In this document: one piece after another, positions 1 through 9,681 of the stretch | Layout of the letters: every line of letters starts with the position of its first letter | Numbering within the stretch: the stretch's first letter is position 1 | NCBI RefSeq assembly: GCF_002195995.1 | Contig: NZ_NHON01000016.1 | Coordinates: forward strand, 88,107-152,106 | Direction of reading: 5' to 3' | From: Inquilinus limosus | GTDB lineage: Bacteria; Pseudomonadota; Alphaproteobacteria; DSM-16000; Inquilinaceae | Length of the DNA: 64,000 nt | Translations under genes and position numbers: made by a program | Notes under the pieces: generated by a model | Databases searched by the model: none | What the model saw: the letters and a program-made list of their open reading frames with translations, nothing else | What the model was told of the DNA's origin: nothing

Positions 1-1
1 G

Positions 2-427
2 GCCGACTGCATCGCCGCGCAGCAGGCCCGGTTCGATGCCTTCCGCCACAGCTTCAATCACATCCGTCCACACGAGGCTCTCGACCAGAACACCCCAGCC
101 AGCCGTTACTGCCACTCGCCACGGCTCTATCCCAACCGGATCGAGGAGCCCTGGTACGATCCCGATCATGCCGTCCGCCGTGTCCGGTCCGCCGGCGACA
201 TCAAATGGCAGGGCGACAAGGTCTTCATCTCCCAGGCCCTGATCGGCGAAACCGTCGGCGTCGCCGAGACCCAGTCCGGCGACTGGATCGTCCGCTTCGC
301 AGACGTCGATCTCGGCCTGATCGACCGTAACACTCGAACGCTTCGCCGCTATAGGGCGGCCCGGCCGGGCCGCCCTGCAGCACCAGAACAAACCGTGGAA
401 ACTGTCAACCATGTCCCCGGTCCATAG
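2..427 (+). CDS. IS481-family transposase, C-terminal part (cut by window start)
   Basis: The open frame runs in from the left edge and ends at TAG 425-427, giving 141 visible residues. It carries the C-terminal end of the integrase core, with the FRHSFNHIRPHEAL stretch holding the last region of the DDE fold, then TPASRY and SPRLYPN, followed by a small beta-rich tail (IKWQGDKVFISQALIGE) typical of IS481-family transposases. The N-terminal helix-turn-helix and the first catalytic acidic residues lie outside the window, so intactness cannot be judged. The reading frame is open to its natural end and the insertion-sequence end follows directly. Family assignment is confident; activity is unknown. 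Confidence 0.85.
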   Translation, partial: ADCIAAQQARFDAFRHSFNHIRPHEALDQNTPASRYCHSPRLYPNRIEEPWYDPDHAVRRVRSAGDIKWQGDKVFISQALIGETVGVAETQSGDWIVRFADVDLGLIDRNTRTLRRYRAARPGRPAAPEQTVETVNHVPGP

Positions 428-452
428 TGTCAACCATCTCTCCGGTTGCACA
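403..452. repeat. IS481-type element end with tandem 19-bp motif
   Basis: The motif TGTCAACCATGTCCCCGGT (403-421) recurs as TGTCAACCATCTCTCCGGT (428-446), a direct repeat 25 bp apart that straddles the transposase stop codon. TGTCAACCAT-type ends are common in IS481-family terminal inverted repeats. The second copy, continuing to TGCACA at 447-452, is probably the outer end of the element and the first copy an internal transposase site. The opposite end lies outside the window, so neither the boundary nor a target duplication can be confirmed. Confidence 0.55.
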
Positions 453-460
453 GGCACGAA

Positions 461-612
461 CCCCCTCCCCCTACCCCCTCCCGCAGGGGGAGGGGGGACT
501 CATTTTGCTCCTGGCCAAGATCGTTGAGAGCCTCCGAGACGATCCGAAAGACATTTTGAAAAGGTCTCGCCTGCGGGAGAGGTCGGAGGCGCTTGCGCCT
601 CCGGGTGAAGGG
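461..612. repeat. Degenerate copy of a GC-rich hairpin repeat
   Basis: Two strong hairpins are visible: CCCCCTCCC 474-482 pairs with GGGAGGGGG 488-496, and CGGAGGCGC 584-592 pairs with GCGCCTCCG 595-603. The order GGGAGAGGTCG, hairpin, CGGGTGAAGGGG resembles the right half of the repeats at 36684-36826 and 40029-40170, so this looks like a diverged relative. The rest of the gap up to 809 (613-809) holds no gene that I can support. Confidence 0.5.
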
Positions 613-751
613 GTTTTGTCGAGGCCGGGCTCCGCCCTCACCCGGTGCCGCTCACGCGATTCCGCCCTCTCCGGCCGACGGGGAAGGTCGCACACAGGAC
701 GCTCCCGCCTCGATCCCCCTCTTGACCCCTGCCCGTCTCCACAGCAGGATT

Positions 752-767
752 TTAACCAACGAGTTAA
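752..767. promoter_or_regulatory. Possible operator, inverted repeat TTAAC-N6-GTTAA
   Basis: A 5-bp inverted repeat with a 6-bp spacer sits in an AT-rich patch 43 bp upstream of the ABC importer operon. The symmetry and length suit a dimeric repressor such as a GntR- or LacI-type protein. No regulator gene is adjacent, so the role is a guess. Confidence 0.25.
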
Positions 768-809
768 TTTCTGCCGGGCCAGCCAGAAGCCCGAGACCGG
801 GAGACGCCG

Positions 810-1619
810 ATGGGATCGCGAAGCGCCCGTGACCGCGCTTTTGGCCTGCTGCAGGCCGGCTGGGTCCGGCCCCTGATCCTGCTGCTGATCATCATCGCGC
901 TGTGGGACCTGGCGATTCGGCTGTTCCACCTGCCGCCCTATCAGGTGCCCGCGCCCAAGGACGTCATCGTCACCCTGTGGCGCGACGGGCCGGAGCTGCT
1001 GTCGCAGGCGGTGCCCACCACCGTCGCCACCGTGCTGGGCTTCCTGCTCTCCGCCGTCATCGGCATCCCGCTGGCGATGCTGATCGCCGGCTCCCGCACG
1101 GTCGAGGCCTATGTCTACCCGCTGCTGGTGTTCTCGCAGTCGATCCCGAAGGTGGCGATCGCGCCGCTCTTCGTCGTGTGGTTCGGCTTCGGGCTGGAGC
1201 CCAAGGTGATCTCGGCCTTCCTGCTGGGCTTCTTCCCGGTGGTGGTCTCGGCCGTGCAGGGCTTCAAGTCGCTCGACCCCGACACGCTGGACCTGGCCCG
1301 GGCCATGGCCGCCAGCCGCTGGCAGATCTTCCGCATGGTCGGGCTGCCGGCGGCGATGCCGGCGATCTTCTCCGGCCTCAAGGTCTCGGTGACGCTGGCG
1401 GTGGTCGGCGCCGTGGTCGGCGAGTTCGTCGGCGCCAATTCCGGCATCGGCTTCGTGCTGCAGCGCTCGATCGGCAATTTCGAGCTGCCGACCATGTTCG
1501 CGGCGCTGGTGATCCTGGCGGTGCTGGGCGTGGTGCTGTTCTGGCTGGTCGACCTGGTCGAGCGGCTGGTGATCCCGTGGCATGCCAGCCGGCGGCGGGA
1601 CCTGGTTCTCGCCGCCTGA
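810..1619 (+). CDS. ABC transporter permease (SsuC/TauC/ThiX type)
   Basis: A 269-residue inner-membrane permease with about six hydrophobic segments. The coupling-loop region around residues 160-190 (LDLARAMAASRWQIFRMVGL) is the EAA-type motif of binding-protein-dependent permeases. The family takes up sulfonates, taurine, nitrate, thiamine pyrimidine precursors or riboflavin; the NMT1-like binding protein next door favours a small organic ring compound. The start ATG is preceded by GGGAGACGCCG. It is the first gene of a three-gene operon (permease, binding protein, ATPase). I see no TPP- or FMN-riboswitch-like sequence in the leader, so the substrate stays open. Confidence 0.9.
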   Translation: MGSRSARDRAFGLLQAGWVRPLILLLIIIALWDLAIRLFHLPPYQVPAPKDVIVTLWRDGPELLSQAVPTTVATVLGFLLSAVIGIPLAMLIAGSRTVEAYVYPLLVFSQSIPKVAIAPLFVVWFGFGLEPKVISAFLLGFFPVVVSAVQGFKSLDPDTLDLARAMAASRWQIFRMVGLPAAMPAIFSGLKVSVTLAVVGAVVGEFVGANSGIGFVLQRSIGNFELPTMFAALVILAVLGVVLFWLVDLVERLVIPWHASRRRDLVLAA

Positions 1620-1655
1620 GGCGGCAGATACGAACAACAGGGAGGGAGCAAAATC

Positions 1656-2633
1656 ATGATCCGGAGCCTGCTGATCGCCCTCGGCGTGCTGCTCGCCGCC
1701 GGCCCGGCCATGGCGGCCGACAAGGTCGTGCTGATGCTGAACTGGTATGTGTATGGCGAGCACGCGCCGTTCTTCCTGGGCAAGGCCAAGGGCTTCTACG
1801 CCGACCAGGGCATCGACCTGGAGATCCAGGAGGGCCGCGGCTCGGCCATGACCGCCCAGGCGGTGGCCGCCGGCACCGTCCAGTTCGGCTATTTCGACGT
1901 GCCGACGATGATCAAGGCGGCGGCCAAGGGCGCGCCGCTGGTCTCGGTCGGCGTGCTGCTGCAGAAGAGCCCGATGTCGGTGATGGGCTTCACCGACAAG
2001 AACATCCGCAAGCCGGAGGACATCAAGGGCAAGACCGTGGCCACCACGCCCGGCGATTCGATGTCGCAGATCTGGCCCTTCTTCCTGCAGAAGACCGGGC
2101 TGAAGGAGAGCGATTTCCGCACCGTCTCGGGCGACGCCCAGACCAAGCTGAACGCCGTGATCAATGGCCAGGCCGACCTGCTGCTGGGCTATTCGATGGA
2201 CCAGAGCATGAAGATCAAGGACGCGACCGGCAAGGACGTCACCCCGATCATGTTCGCCGATTACGGGGTGAACATGGTGTCCTCCGGCATCGTCGTGCAG
2301 AAGGATCTGGTGACCGAGAACCCGGACCTGATCCGGCGCTTCATGACGGCGACCACCCAGTCGGTCGAGGCGGCGGAGAAGGCGCCGGCCGACGCCACCG
2401 CCGCGGTGCTGGCCGCCCTGCCCAAGGCCGGCAAGCCGGACACGCTGCAGGAAGGGTTCGAGCGCACCATCCCGCTGTACCGGACCGACGAGACGCAGGG
2501 CCGGCGGCCGTTCCAGGTGACCGACGCCAACATGGCCGAGACGGTCAAGCTGCTGGTCGAGTATGGCGGCGTCGACGCCGACGCGGCGAAGGACCCGAAG
2601 GCCTTCTACACCAACGACTTCCTGCCGAAGTGA
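1656..2633 (+). CDS. ABC transporter substrate-binding protein, NMT1/THI5-like
   Basis: A 325-residue periplasmic protein with a clear signal peptide (basic start, hydrophobic core, AMA-AD cleavage near residue 21). The mature protein opens with VLMLNWYVYGEHAPFFLGKA, the hallmark start of the NMT1/THI5-like fold that binds pyrimidine precursors, riboflavin or sulfonate-like ligands. A ribosome-binding site GGAGGGAGC lies 8 bases before ATG. It delivers the ligand to the permease encoded just upstream, and the ATPase gene follows within a few bases. Ligand identity cannot be read from the sequence. Confidence 0.9.
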   Translation: MIRSLLIALGVLLAAGPAMAADKVVLMLNWYVYGEHAPFFLGKAKGFYADQGIDLEIQEGRGSAMTAQAVAAGTVQFGYFDVPTMIKAAAKGAPLVSVGVLLQKSPMSVMGFTDKNIRKPEDIKGKTVATTPGDSMSQIWPFFLQKTGLKESDFRTVSGDAQTKLNAVINGQADLLLGYSMDQSMKIKDATGKDVTPIMFADYGVNMVSSGIVVQKDLVTENPDLIRRFMTATTQSVEAAEKAPADATAAVLAALPKAGKPDTLQEGFERTIPLYRTDETQGRRPFQVTDANMAETVKLLVEYGGVDADAAKDPKAFYTNDFLPK

Positions 2634-2638
2634 CGCGG

Positions 2639-3454
2639 ATGGGGAAGGCGAAACTGCAGATGGTCGAGACGGCGGGGGCATCCAGGCCCGCCGTCATCGC
2701 CGTCGAGGGCGTGTCGAAGACCTACCGGACCCGCGACGGCGAAGTGCCGTCGCTGGCGCCGCTGGACTTCACCATCGACGAGGGCGAGTTCCTGGTGCTG
2801 GTCGGCCCGTCCGGCTGCGGCAAGTCCACACTGCTGCGGATGATCGCCGGCCTGCTGCCGCCCAGCACCGGGCGGATCCGGCTGGGCGGCCGCGCCGTCG
2901 ACCGGCCGCATGGCGATGCCGGCATCGTGTTCCAGAGCGCATTGCTGCTGCCGTGGCGCAACGTGCTGGCCAATGTGATGATGCCGGTGGAGGTCAAGCG
3001 CCTGCCCCGCGCCCCGCATCTGGAGCGGGCGCGCCAGTTGCTGCGCATGGTCGGGCTGGAGGGGTTCGAGACCAAGCTGCCCTGGCAGCTGTCCGGCGGC
3101 ATGCAGCAGCGGGTGTCGCTGTGCCGGGCGCTGGTGACCGACCCGTCGATCGTGCTGATGGACGAGCCCTTCGGCGCGCTCGACGCCATGACGCGGGAGC
3201 GGATGAATGTCGAGCTGCAGCGGATCCAGCGCGAGACGCGCAAGACCATCCTCTTGATCACCCATTCGATCCCGGAGGCGGTGTTCCTGGCCGACCGGGT
3301 GCTGGTGATGAGCGAGCGGCCGGGATCGATCGCCGCGATCTACGGCGTGCCGCTGCCGAAGCCGCGGTCGCTGGACGTGATGGGCGATCCGCGCTTCGTC
3401 GAGCTGACCCAGCGCATCCGCGGCCATTTCCGCGCCCAGGGCGGGCTGGACTGA
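2639..3454 (+). CDS. ABC transporter ATP-binding protein (SsuB/TauB type)
   Basis: A 271-residue cytoplasmic ATPase that energises the importer. It has Walker A GPSGCGKST (about residues 56-64), a Q-loop at FQSALLLPW, signature LSGGMQQR, Walker B IVLMDEPFGALD and a switch histidine in LLITHS. Two in-frame ATGs compete: 2639, and 2660, which is preceded by GGGGAAGG; the second would shorten the protein by seven residues. It ends 8 bp before the convergent stop of the DUF2948 gene. Confidence 0.92.
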   Translation: MGKAKLQMVETAGASRPAVIAVEGVSKTYRTRDGEVPSLAPLDFTIDEGEFLVLVGPSGCGKSTLLRMIAGLLPPSTGRIRLGGRAVDRPHGDAGIVFQSALLLPWRNVLANVMMPVEVKRLPRAPHLERARQLLRMVGLEGFETKLPWQLSGGMQQRVSLCRALVTDPSIVLMDEPFGALDAMTRERMNVELQRIQRETRKTILLITHSIPEAVFLADRVLVMSERPGSIAAIYGVPLPKPRSLDVMGDPRFVELTQRIRGHFRAQGGLD

Positions 3455-3462
3455 CCGCCGGG

Positions 3463-3906
3463 TCAGTCCTCCGGGTGCTGAGGCTTCAGCGGGGTCGGCC
3501 AGGGCTCGCCGCGATCCTCCAGCATCACGTCGATGGCCGGGGCGGCCAGGCGCAGCGCCACGTCGTCGGCGAAGCTCAGCAGGATGCCGCCCTCCTCTGC
3601 CGTCACCGCCAGCAGGTCCAGCATCCGGCCGCGATCCTGCAGGTCCAGCTTGCGACTCTGCACCGACTCGATGCCCTGGAAGCGCACGCCGCACAGGGTG
3701 CGCTGCCAGAACTCCTGCCCCTCGACCAGCTGCGCCGGCTCCTCCCAGCGGAAGCGGTTCACCGCCATGACGAAGCTGCGCTCGCGCCGCAGGAAGGTGA
3801 TGTCGTGCACCGGCACGATCGCATCCTGCAGCGCCGCGGACAGCACCGCCAGGTCGTCGGCGTCGCGGGCCCGCAGGCGCAGGGGAACGGTCGTGTCGGC
3901 GGCCAT
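3463..3906 (-). CDS. DUF2948 family protein
   Basis: A 147-residue soluble protein starting MAADTTVPLRLRARDADDL, matching the alphaproteobacterial DUF2948 family, whose function is unknown. The frame continues upstream into murA, but the ATG at 3906 lies one base after the murA stop codon and fits the family start. It is the last gene of the operon small protein - dcd - murA - DUF2948. The steady linkage to murA in this class suggests an envelope-related or housekeeping role, which is only an inference. Confidence 0.85.
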   Translation of the reverse strand: MAADTTVPLRLRARDADDLAVLSAALQDAIVPVHDITFLRRERSFVMAVNRFRWEEPAQLVEGQEFWQRTLCGVRFQGIESVQSRKLDLQDRGRMLDLLAVTAEEGGILLSFADDVALRLAAPAIDVMLEDRGEPWPTPLKPQHPED

Positions 3907-3907
3907 C

Positions 3908-5191
<1,284 letters not shown>

Positions 5192-5224
5192 ACTGGCTCC
5201 CCCGGGCCCTGGAATGCGGTGCGG

Positions 5225-5770
5225 CTACAGCTTCGGCAACGTCACGCCGCGCTGGCCCATATACTTGCCGGCCCGGTCGGCATAGGAGACCTCGCAGGGC
5301 TGGTCGCCCTTGAGGAACAGGAACTGGCAGGCGCCCTCATTGGCGTAGATCTTCGCCGGCAGCGGCGTGGTGTTGGAGAACTCCAGCGTCACATGGCCCT
5401 CCCACTCCGGCTCCAGCGGCGTGACGTTGACGATGATGCCGCAGCGGGCATAGGTCGACTTGCCCAGGCAGATCACCAGCACGTCGCGCGGGATGCGGAA
5501 ATATTCGACCGTCCGCGCCAGGGCGAAGCTGTTCGGCGGGATGATGCAGACCGGCCCCTTGCGCTCGACGAAGCTCTTCGGGTCGAAGTTCTTCGGGTCG
5601 ACCAGGGCGCTGTCGACATTGGTGAAGACCAGGAACTCGTCGGAGACGCGGGCGTCGTAGCCGTAGCTCGACAGGCCGAAGGAGATGGTGCCCTCGCGCT
5701 TCTGCTGCTCGACGAAGGGCTCGATCATCTTGTCCTGGAGCGCCCGTTCGCGGATCCAGATATCGGACAT
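5225..5770 (-). CDS. dcd: dCTP deaminase
   Basis: Deaminates dCTP to dUTP, feeding dTMP synthesis. It is a trimeric cytoplasmic enzyme of 181 residues. The family blocks PSSYGYD-like ([12 protein letters not shown]), GKSTYARCG, and the segment [14 protein letters not shown] with the catalytic glutamate are all present, and the C-terminus ends [12 protein letters not shown] as usual. The frame also offers a GTG at 5779 that adds three residues; ATG 5770 is preferred as the stronger codon. It is the second gene of the murA operon. Confidence 0.95.
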   Translation of the reverse strand: MSDIWIRERALQDKMIEPFVEQQKREGTISFGLSSYGYDARVSDEFLVFTNVDSALVDPKNFDPKSFVERKGPVCIIPPNSFALARTVEYFRIPRDVLVICLGKSTYARCGIIVNVTPLEPEWEGHVTLEFSNTTPLPAKIYANEGACQFLFLKGDQPCEVSYADRAGKYMGQRGVTLPKL

Positions 5771-5783
5771 GATCGCCACGGCC

Positions 5784-5972
5784 TTAACCCCTCGTCTCTC
5801 GATCGTCGCGGCCGGACTCCCCGCCCGGCGCGCCCGCCTCGTCCTCGACCGCCGCCCGCCCCCGGCTCTGCGCCTTGCGCCGCGCCAGGTTGGCGCGCAG
5901 CGCCGCCGCCTCGCGCTCCTGGCGCGACGGCGATGCGGGCTTGGCGTTCGGGGGACGACGCTGATCGGTCAT
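5784..5972 (-). CDS. Small conserved basic protein upstream of dcd
   Basis: A 62-residue protein rich in Arg and Ala, with the core [20 protein letters not shown]. Short proteins with this LRxNLxRRKAQ core are common in alphaproteobacteria, often near murA; no function is known to me. It starts with ATG, ends 13 bp before the dcd GTG alternative start and is probably the first gene of the dcd-murA operon. The tail is acidic ([11 protein letters not shown]), giving a mixed-charge, probably unstructured end. Confidence 0.7.
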   Translation of the reverse strand: MTDQRRPPNAKPASPSRQEREAAALRANLARRKAQSRGRAAVEDEAGAPGGESGRDDRETRG

Positions 5973-6122
5973 TTCGGCTTTGGTATGGCCGATGCGACGC
6001 CGTTTCGCAACCGGAGCGCAAGGGTGGGAGACATGGAAGCGTCGTAATCGACATCACCCTCGGAAAAGCGCTTGCACCACCCCCGACGCTATGGCAGGTT
6101 CCGCGCCGCCTTGAACGGGCGG

Positions 6123-6197
<75 letters not shown>

Positions 6198-6206
6198 GCG
6201 ATCCCC

Positions 6207-6224
6207 GGACATCCCTGAATGTCC
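6207..6224 (+). terminator. Possible tRNA-Thr 3' hairpin
   Basis: GGACAT 6207-6212 pairs with ATGTCC 6219-6224 around a six-base loop, ten bases after the tRNA CCA end. No T-run follows directly; the nearest is TTTT near 6250. It is therefore a weak terminator or processing hairpin. Confidence 0.35.
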
Positions 6225-6343
6225 GCTCGGCCTCGGCCGGGCTCGCTGTTTTCCCCTGAGCCGCCACACTCTCAACGAATTCGGCAGCCATTTGGTAGGG
6301 CGGCGTTGTATTTCGGCAACCGGCCCGCATTCAGGTGAACCAC

Positions 6344-7510
6344 ATGCAGAACGCCGACCGCGGCGACAACAGCCGGATCGGATGCCTGGACGGGCTGCGC
6401 GGTCTGGCGTCGCTCTGGGTGCTGGTCGGGCACGGGCTGCTGCTGACCGGATGGCACATCCCGCTGGTCGCCTCCCCGGATTTCGGGGTCGACCTGTTCA
6501 TCATGATCTCCGGCTTCCTGATGGCGTTCCACTACGTGCAGCGCCGGTCGCGCGAGCCGTGGGAGGCGCCGTCGACCTGGATCGCCTTCTGGATCCGGCG
6601 ATTCTTCCGGATCGCGCCGCTCTATTACGCCGCGCTGGCGGTGGCCATAGCCATCGGCCCCTGGCTCGGCGAGGCGCGGGTGGACATCGCCTCCGTCGTC
6701 CCGGGCTCGATGACCAGCATGGAGCGGTACACCGACCAGAGCCTGCAGAACATCCTGCTGCACCTCTCCCTCGTGTTCGGCGCGCTGCCCGATTACGGCT
6801 TCCGCACGGCACTGCCGGATTGGAGCATCGGGCTGGAGATGCAGTACTACCTAGCCCTGCCATTCCTGATGCTGGTCATCGGCCGCATCGGCTGGCTGGC
6901 CGGCGCCCTGGCCATCGCCGCCGCCGGCATCCTGCTGTTCAGCATCAGCCCGGCCTTCTTCGCCACCTACGAGATGCCGTCCGTGCTGGTGCTGAAGCTG
7001 CACGTCTTCCTGGCCGGGATGCTGTGCGCCGCAGCCATCGGGCGGTCGCGCCGGACCGTGCTGCTCTTCGCCCTGCTGGCCGGCCTGCTCGCCGCCCTGC
7101 CGATCGGCGGGCGGATCGGACCGATCGCCCTGCCGGCGCGGGCGATGATCGCGTTCGGGATGTTCGGCCTGATCCACCATGCCGCGCTCGGCGGCATCCT
7201 CGCCCGGGTGCTGTCGCGGCTGTCGGCGCTGCTGGGCAGCCGCCCGTTCCACCTGCTGGGCGAGGCGTCCTACGGCATCTACCTGTCGCATCTGTTGGTG
7301 CTGCTGCCCGCTGCCGGCTTCGCGGCGACGACGCTGGGCGCCTCGACGCCTGCGCCGATCCGCTTCGCCCTGACGATGGCGGTCACCATCCCCATCGTCG
7401 CCGCCGTGACCTGGCTGGCCTATACCGCGATCGAGATGCCCGGGCGCGCCCTGGGCCGGCGGTTCCTCGCCTCGCCGATCCTGCGCACCGTCCTCGACCC
7501 GGCCCGCTGA
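6344..7510 (+). CDS. Acyltransferase family 3 membrane protein (OafA-like)
   Basis: A 388-residue integral membrane O-acyltransferase with about ten hydrophobic segments. The family signature appears at the start (RIGCLDGLRGLASLWVLVGH, including the catalytic-type histidine at the end of the first helix), followed by FGVDLFIMISGFLM and the basic loop RRFFRIAPLYY. Members acetylate or succinylate cell-surface polysaccharides. A GTG at 6335 is also in frame, but ATG 6344 has AGGTG eight bases upstream. It stands alone between tRNA-Thr and a convergent small gene, so the acceptor glycan is unknown. Confidence 0.88.
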   Translation: MQNADRGDNSRIGCLDGLRGLASLWVLVGHGLLLTGWHIPLVASPDFGVDLFIMISGFLMAFHYVQRRSREPWEAPSTWIAFWIRRFFRIAPLYYAALAVAIAIGPWLGEARVDIASVVPGSMTSMERYTDQSLQNILLHLSLVFGALPDYGFRTALPDWSIGLEMQYYLALPFLMLVIGRIGWLAGALAIAAAGILLFSISPAFFATYEMPSVLVLKLHVFLAGMLCAAAIGRSRRTVLLFALLAGLLAALPIGGRIGPIALPARAMIAFGMFGLIHHAALGGILARVLSRLSALLGSRPFHLLGEASYGIYLSHLLVLLPAAGFAATTLGASTPAPIRFALTMAVTIPIVAAVTWLAYTAIEMPGRALGRRFLASPILRTVLDPAR

Positions 7511-7526
7511 GGGGGGCCGGCAGACC

Positions 7527-7739
7527 TCAGCTGGCGAGGCCTACAGCCCGCGGCAGAGGTGCTGTGCGCCCGAGATCCCGGGCTGCGCGCTCCGCGTCCG
7601 GGACGGAGCGGAACTCCTGGCCCTCGAGATGCTGGAAGCGGGAATCGGAAGCGTAGAAGCGGAAGCCGCGCTTCTGGGCGACGACGATACCAATCGCCTC
7701 GCCCGCGACCTCGATCGTGAACGCTTCGGAACGAACCAT
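7527..7739 (-). CDS. Small conserved hypothetical protein (70 aa)
   Basis: The protein starts MVRSEAFTIEVAGEAIGIVV and continues GFRFYASDSRFQHLEG, a compact beta-rich pattern with an FRS-D-A-ERAARDL helix. Similar short proteins of unknown role occur in rhizobia and relatives. AGAGG seven bases before ATG 7739 supports this start over the longer frame reaching 8072, whose upstream part has no ribosome-binding site and an unprotein-like composition. It converges with the acyltransferase gene, 16 bp apart. Confidence 0.6.
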   Translation of the reverse strand: MVRSEAFTIEVAGEAIGIVVAQKRGFRFYASDSRFQHLEGQEFRSVPDAERAARDLGRTAPLPRAVGLAS

Positions 7740-8097
7740 GATGGACCTCTGGGGAGACGGCGTGACAAGCGCCGGACGGTGACGGAAGCGATGGGGGAAC
7801 AGGACGGCCATGCCGTCAGTTCCGCCACCGCCCGGCCGAACGATCGGAGGTCGGTCTGGGGTCTCTCGCCAACATGTCATCCTTCCGTGTCCTTGCCGAG
7901 GCTCCCCAAGGAAAGCGCACGGCTCCTCGCCCTCTTCGGGGCGCGACTCGTCTGCTGGCATCAAGTGCTCGGCGGCCTTCATGAGGGGCCACTCTTGGAG
8001 ACGACCCTCGCGCAGAGGGCCATGACTGTCAACGCTGAATACGCGGGCAATGTGAATAAAATTTCTTGTCAAATGAAAGTGTTGTTAAATCGAAGTA
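7740..8097. other. Intergenic region with AT-rich patch at 8040-8100
   Basis: There is no gene I can support in 358 bases. The last 60 bases (8040-8100) fall well below the local GC level and lie directly after the ligase stop codon. On the minus strand TTGACA at 8064-8069 could be a -35 element for the small gene at 7527-7739, but no convincing -10 follows at the right distance. Confidence 0.4.
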
Positions 8098-9681
8098 TTA
8101 CTCGACGATCATTCGCTCCAGCGTTTCCAGCCGGTCGGCCTCCGCCGCCGGCTTGTCCCAGCGGATGCGGTGGATCCGGGGGAATCGCATCGCGACTCCG
8201 GATTTGTGCCGGGTGGAGCGGTGGACGCTGTCGAAGGCGACCTCCAGCACCAGACGCGGCTCGACCTCGCGCACCGGGCCGAAGCGCTTGACCGTGTGGT
8301 TGCGCACCCAGCGGTCGAGTTGGGCCAGCTCCTCGTCGGTGAAGCCGAAATAGGCCTTGCCCACCGGCACCAGCCGCTCGCCCTCCGGCTCGGTCCGCCA
8401 GGTGCCAAAGGTGTAGTCGGAGTAGAAGGAGGAGCGCTTGCCGTGGCCGCGCTGGACGTACATCAGCACGGTGTCGAGGGTCAGCGCCCCGCGCTTCCAC
8501 TTGAACCATGGCCCCTTTGGCCGGCCGGCGACGTAGTCGCTGTCGCCGCGCTTCAGCATCAGCCCCTCGATCGCCTGGGCCCGGGCGCCATCCCGCAGCG
8601 CCGCCAGCTCGTCCCAGCTCTCGAACGGGATCAGCGGCGACAGGTCCATGCGCGCCGGGCGCTCCCGCGCGATCCAGGACTCCAGCCGGACGCGCCGGGC
8701 GTCGAGCGGCAGCGGCCGCAGATCCTCGTCGCCCTCGAACAGGATGTCATAGAGCCGCACCCAGGCCGGATAGTCCTCCATCATCCGCGCGGTGATCGCC
8801 TTGCGGTTCAGCCGCTGCTGCAGGTCGTTGAACGGCGCCACCGCCCCATCGCGCGCCACCAGCAGCTCGCCGTCCAGCACGGCGTGGAAGCGGACGGTGT
8901 CGGCCAGGTCCGGAAAGGCGCCGGTGACGTCGTCGCCGCTGCGCGAATAGATTCGCGGCGGCCGGTCGCCGCGGCCGACCACCTGCACCCGGATGCCGTC
9001 CCATTTCCACTCGGCCCGGTAGGCGGCGGGGTCCAGCCCGGCGATATCCTCGGCCTCCAGCGGATGCGCCAGCATCAGCGGCCGGAAGGTGGCGCGGTCG
9101 CCGATCTCCGGCTTCGGCCCCTGCCCCGACAGCCAGACGAACAGCTCCTCATAGGGCGGCTCCAGCGCGTGCCACAGCTCCTCGATGTCATCGACCGGCT
9201 GGCCGCCCCATTCCGCCAGCGCCACCTTGGCCAGGCGGGCCGAGACGCCGACCCGCAGCGCGCCGGTGATGAGCTTGAGGAGGGCAAAGCGCTCCGACGC
9301 CTCCAGCGAATCGAGCCAGCGCTCGATCAGCAGCGGCGCCGCGGCGCGGGATGTGGCGCGCAGTTCCTCCACCACCTCGGTGATGCTCGGCTCCCGGTTG
9401 GCGCCCGGCTTCCACGGCCAGATCAGGGCGACGGTCTCCGCCAGGTCACCGACGAAGTCGTAGGACCAGCCGAACAGCGCCTCGTCGACCCGTTCGATGG
9501 TCAGGTTGCGGATGGTCGAGGCCTTGGCGGCGGCGAAGCTCAGATTGCCGGTCAGCGCCGCCAGAGCCCAGCCGCGGTCCGGGTCCGGCGTGTGCTCGAA
9601 ATAGTCGGTGAGCAGCCGGATCTTGCCGTTGCGCGACGGCCGATAGACCAGCCCCTCGATCAGCGCGGCGAACGCCTTCAT
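8098..9681 (-). CDS. ATP-dependent DNA ligase (Lhr-associated type)
   Basis: A 527-residue ATP-dependent ligase. The nucleotidyl-lysine motif is AEWKWDGIRV (K226), preceded by an N-terminal DNA-binding domain (residues 1-200) and followed by the nucleotidyltransferase and OB domains, with motif V at LMLKRG and FKWKRGALTLD. It seals nicks through a ligase-AMP intermediate. This is the ligase of the bacterial repair set Lhr helicase - ligase - exonuclease - metallophosphoesterase, all four of which occur in this window. Its start codon overlaps the exonuclease stop (ATGA, 9678-9681), so the two are translationally coupled. It is distinct from the essential NAD-dependent LigA. Confidence 0.95.
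   Translation of the reverse strand: MKAFAALIEGLVYRPSRNGKIRLLTDYFEHTPDPDRGWALAALTGNLSFAAAKASTIRNLTIERVDEALFGWSYDFVGDLAETVALIWPWKPGANREPSITEVVEELRATSRAAAPLLIERWLDSLEASERFALLKLITGALRVGVSARLAKVALAEWGGQPVDDIEELWHALEPPYEELFVWLSGQGPKPEIGDRATFRPLMLAHPLEAEDIAGLDPAAYRAEWKWDGIRVQVVGRGDRPPRIYSRSGDDVTGAFPDLADTVRFHAVLDGELLVARDGAVAPFNDLQQRLNRKAITARMMEDYPAWVRLYDILFEGDEDLRPLPLDARRVRLESWIARERPARMDLSPLIPFESWDELAALRDGARAQAIEGLMLKRGDSDYVAGRPKGPWFKWKRGALTLDTVLMYVQRGHGKRSSFYSDYTFGTWRTEPEGERLVPVGKAYFGFTDEELAQLDRWVRNHTVKRFGPVREVEPRLVLEVAFDSVHRSTRHKSGVAMRFPRIHRIRWDKPAAEADRLETLERMIVE

Noticed and set aside
600-809. TPP or FMN riboswitch ahead of the NMT1-type importer
   Set aside because: I looked for the conserved cores of these riboswitches and did not see them in the leader.
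471-2681. Very long minus-strand open frame (736 codons) over the ABC importer genes
   Set aside because: It runs antisense to three well-supported genes, has a His/Arg/Gln-rich shadow composition and no recognisable domain. Long antisense frames are expected at this GC content.
7740-8072. Upstream extension of the 70-residue gene to a 181-codon frame
   Set aside because: The extension has no ribosome-binding site and unprotein-like composition, while the internal ATG 7739 has a good one.
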